This document shows positions 35,063-37,550 of a stretch of 37,550 bases of DNA, in pieces. The notes beneath the pieces are model-generated. The model saw only the letters and a list, made by a program, of their open reading frames with translations. It did no database searches and had not been told where the DNA came from. Origin of the DNA: Candidatus Woesearchaeota archaeon (GTDB taxonomy: Archaea; Nanobdellota; Nanobdellia; Woesearchaeales; JACPBV01); contig JACPII010000025.1 in NCBI GenBank assembly GCA_016188175.1, forward strand, positions 1 through 37,550, in the 5' to 3' direction. Each line of letters starts with the position of its first letter. Position 1 is the stretch's first letter. The position numbers and the translations under genes are program-made.

Positions 35063-36376
35063 CTACAGAGCAGCCCTCTTCCGTCTCCTCTTAGCGCGAA
35101 AATACCAGTACGCCAGTCCCCCGGCCAATACAACAACAACCAACACCCAAGCCCCGCTTCCTTTCTGCTGGATCCCTAATTTCTTTGCATCGTCTTCAGA
35201 AAACAGCGGAAGGGAAACCTGGACGGTTTTCTGGTATTCCCTGTTGGTTGCATCCCGGTACTGGACAGTTACCGGCAATAAAACCTCATCGCCCGAAACT
35301 TTGCCCAGGGCGATGGTATATTCAGCGGTTTCATAATCATCCGAATCGATATTGCCGACATAGACATTCGGCGACGAAAGCACCCGGTACTCCTTTGACT
35401 CGCTTAAGGCTGCCTGTAAAAATTTTATATCGGTGATTCCCTTGTTGACGAACTTTACAGATATTTTTCCCGCCTGGCCCCGGGTATAGGCCGCCGAAGA
35501 TTCAAGCGACACTAACAGCTCAGGCTGCTCCCCCACCATAACGCCGACACTCTCATTTTTCTTGTAGCTTGTTCCCAGCCTGTCAAGGAACGAAATTTCA
35601 AGAGGCACATTATAGAGGCCGGATGCAGCCTCTGGCTGGGGAACAACATCAAAGGATACGCGGGAAACGTTTCCTGCCCCGATGAGCTTTACCACTTTCT
35701 CGTTCGTTGACCCGACCGTTGCCAGGGGAAGCCCGTCAAGCTTCACCTTCACCTTCACGTCTTTGATAAAGGACAATGCAAGGTTCTCAAGGTCTATATG
35801 CAGCGTCCCTTTGCGCCCCTGTTCCAGCACATCGGGGAGGGTAAATGCGCGCACCGCCCGAAGGATGGCGCTCGATGGCTTGATCTCAACCGTGAAGGGC
35901 TCAAGCAATATCCATACCCCGTCATTGATTTTATATTTCAGCTCAAGGTCTGTATCGCCCTCACCGGCCCGCTCATCGACCCTCAGGCGATAATCGACAA
36001 TTACGCCGATCTTCCCGATCTGCTTCCCATAGACAGACCCGATTTTCTTGACTGGACTCTCTCCGGGGTCGAGCGAGAAGGGATACTCCGGAAGCAGTTC
36101 GAGGATGATATCCTCTGCATTCTCCCTGCCGTCATTCTCAACCTTAAACCGGACAGTTACATAACGACCCGGCTCCGCAGGGTCTGGCTCATGATTGACC
36201 ATAGTAACTTCAATCTTGAAGTTCGAGGCGAGGCCCGTTCCTCCAAAAACCGCCGCAGGCAGGATGGCAGAGAGAGAAAAAGAAAAAAGAGCAGCAAGGA
36301 TAATGATTCCCATCCCTGTGCCGTGGTATTTTGAAATGGATGTTGATTTTTTACTTCCCATAGTGCCATCCTCCAA
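35063..36376 (-). CDS. Exported COG1361-type S-layer/CARDB-like protein with C-terminal TM
   Basis: Signal-like N-terminus; repeated Ig-like segments (RYVTVRFKVENDGRENAEDI; GQAGKISVKFVNKGITDIKFLQ); LVVVVLAGGLAYWYFRAKRRRKR. Confidence 0.75.
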   Translation of the reverse strand: MEDGTMGSKKSTSISKYHGTGMGIIILAALFSFSLSAILPAAVFGGTGLASNFKIEVTMVNHEPDPAEPGRYVTVRFKVENDGRENAEDIILELLPEYPFSLDPGESPVKKIGSVYGKQIGKIGVIVDYRLRVDERAGEGDTDLELKYKINDGVWILLEPFTVEIKPSSAILRAVRAFTLPDVLEQGRKGTLHIDLENLALSFIKDVKVKVKLDGLPLATVGSTNEKVVKLIGAGNVSRVSFDVVPQPEAASGLYNVPLEISFLDRLGTSYKKNESVGVMVGEQPELLVSLESSAAYTRGQAGKISVKFVNKGITDIKFLQAALSESKEYRVLSSPNVYVGNIDSDDYETAEYTIALGKVSGDEVLLPVTVQYRDATNREYQKTVQVSLPLFSEDDAKKLGIQQKGSGAWVLVVVVLAGGLAYWYFRAKRRRKRAAL

Positions 36377-36400
36377 TGTTTAACCGTATTTAAATGTATT

Positions 36401-36408
36401 ATTATTGC
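36401..36408 (+). repeat. Left TSD of element at 36409-36774
   Basis: ATTATTGC versus ATTATTGT at 36775-36782 (7/8). Confidence 0.7.
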
Positions 36409-36774
36409 GTAATTAGTCAGGAGCCTGAAGTTTAGGTTTTGACCTGTCAAAAACACCCCGCCCTAAAGTCCCAGAGGGATACCAGAAACGCAAAGGCGTT
36501 TCTCCGTAGGCAGGGCGTGTTTTTGAGCTGCTCAGAAATGGCCATCTTACTCTGGGCTAAAGCCCAGAGATTGCGATTGGCAATTTCTGTTGTTTCTATT
36601 TATCCTGTCGGGAAACCCAACAACAATGGCGAGGCGAGGTCGGGGGACTTGCCCCCTCCGGGGTGACCGAGCAGGGCAAATCCGAGCGTAGCGAGGATTT
36701 GACCGTCGAGCCCATTGTTGTTGTTGGGTTTCTTGGTTTCTTGGTTAAGTCGCTTCAGCCGACTAACCTATTAC
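36409..36774 (+). mobile_element. MITE-like element, family 1 copy 2 (366 bp, with extra nested hairpins)
   Basis: GTAATTAGTCAG...GACTAACCTATTAC ends; internal AAACCCAACAACAATGG (36613-36629)/CCATTGTTGTTGTTGGGTTT (36712-36731); near-perfect TSD. Confidence 0.87.
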
Positions 36775-36812
36775 ATTATTGTTTAGCTCGAATGTTATCC
36801 TTGATGCAGCTA

Positions 36813-37487
36813 TTATCCTGCAATTTTTCCATCCTGCAGCCTGACAATCCTGTCGGCATGCTTTGCTATTTCCTTGTCATGAGTGACCATAACGATCGTC
36901 TTATGCTCCTTGCGGTGCAGCTCTTTGAGCATCGCGATGACCTGCTTTCCCGTCGCTGAGTCAAGGTTTCCCGTCGGCTCATCGGCGAGTATTACTTTGG
37001 GGTCGTTTGCCAATGCCCTCGCGATCGCAACTCTCTGCTGTTGGCCTCCGCTTAGTTCCGATGGCCTGTGGAATGCCCTCTCCTCCAGGCCGACCCTTTG
37101 CAGCAGCTCTAACGCCCTCTTTTCCCGCTCATCCCGGGAATGCCCCTGGAACAGCATCGGCAGCCCAACATTCTCCAGCGCGCTTAACGTCGGAATAAGG
37201 TTGAATTGCTGGAATATGAATCCGATCACTTTCCCCCTTATTTGCGCAAGATGTGATTCGGAGAGCGAAGCGATATTCCTGCCCTGCAAAAACACATTCC
37301 CCCTGCTCGGGATATCGAGGCATCCCACCAGGTTCATCGCCGTTGATTTTCCGCTTCCCGAAGCCCCCATAAGGGCAAGAAACTGCCCTTCCCCAACTTT
37401 GAGCGAGATGCCCTGGAGCGCGGGAACACTCACCGCCCCCATGGGATAGATTTTCCAAACGTCCTCAAGCTCAATGATAGGTTTCAT
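36813..37487 (-). CDS. ABC transporter ATP-binding protein (MacB/LolD-like)
   Basis: LMGASGSGKSTAMNLVGCLD; ELSGGQQQRVAIARALANDPKVILADEPTGNLDSATG. Confidence 0.95.
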   Translation of the reverse strand: MKPIIELEDVWKIYPMGAVSVPALQGISLKVGEGQFLALMGASGSGKSTAMNLVGCLDIPSRGNVFLQGRNIASLSESHLAQIRGKVIGFIFQQFNLIPTLSALENVGLPMLFQGHSRDEREKRALELLQRVGLEERAFHRPSELSGGQQQRVAIARALANDPKVILADEPTGNLDSATGKQVIAMLKELHRKEHKTIVMVTHDKEIAKHADRIVRLQDGKIAG

Positions 37488-37550
37488 GCTCGCTTGTTTT
37501 CCCCGCAAACCAAATTTTCATTATCCATCACAGGCCAGCCCAAAGCTATT

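Noticed and set aside
1-37550. CRISPR array, expected from the CARF-like gene
   Set aside because: No regularly spaced direct repeats with unique spacers seen. The repeats present are inverted-repeat elements with TSDs.

Overview
This window is archaeal chromosomal DNA, probably from an uncultured DPANN-type lineage (inferred from gene content). Recognisable housekeeping genes: glmS, a TrmI-type methyltransferase, topoisomerase VI A and B, a Pno1/Dim2-like KH protein, Rio1 kinase, archaeal DnaG, an NadM-like adenylyltransferase and a HerA-like ATPase whose Walker A motif is split by an intein. There is also a MacB-like ABC exporter operon, secretory or redox proteins, and a 1533-aa secreted beta-helix/M64-peptidase protein. 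The most interesting signals are non-coding. (1) Two families of short, hairpin-rich, MITE-like elements have terminal inverted repeats and 8-bp target-site duplications: family 1 at 16100-16382 and 36409-36774, family 2 at 4127-4324 and 14736-14965. (2) The C-terminus of a transposase (IS66-like by eye) at the left edge is followed by GCTAAACAAATAC, the exact family 2 terminal repeat, so a likely autonomous parent is partly visible. (3) tRNA-Arg(UCU) at 10675-10949 is split by two predicted BHB introns: a 16-nt intron at 37/38 and a 184-nt D-loop intron. The D-loop intron carries a diverged copy of the family 1 core, with one internal hairpin replaced by an unrelated hairpin. (4) The elements share a modular unit of small CGAAG-loop hairpins whose stems change in a compensatory way. 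Other points: a frameshifted MntA/HepT-like remnant, an orphan CARF-wHTH regulator, a free-standing Cdc48-N protein, structured leaders near dnaG and top6B, and candidate operators. No similarity search or folding was run. All identifications are by eye.
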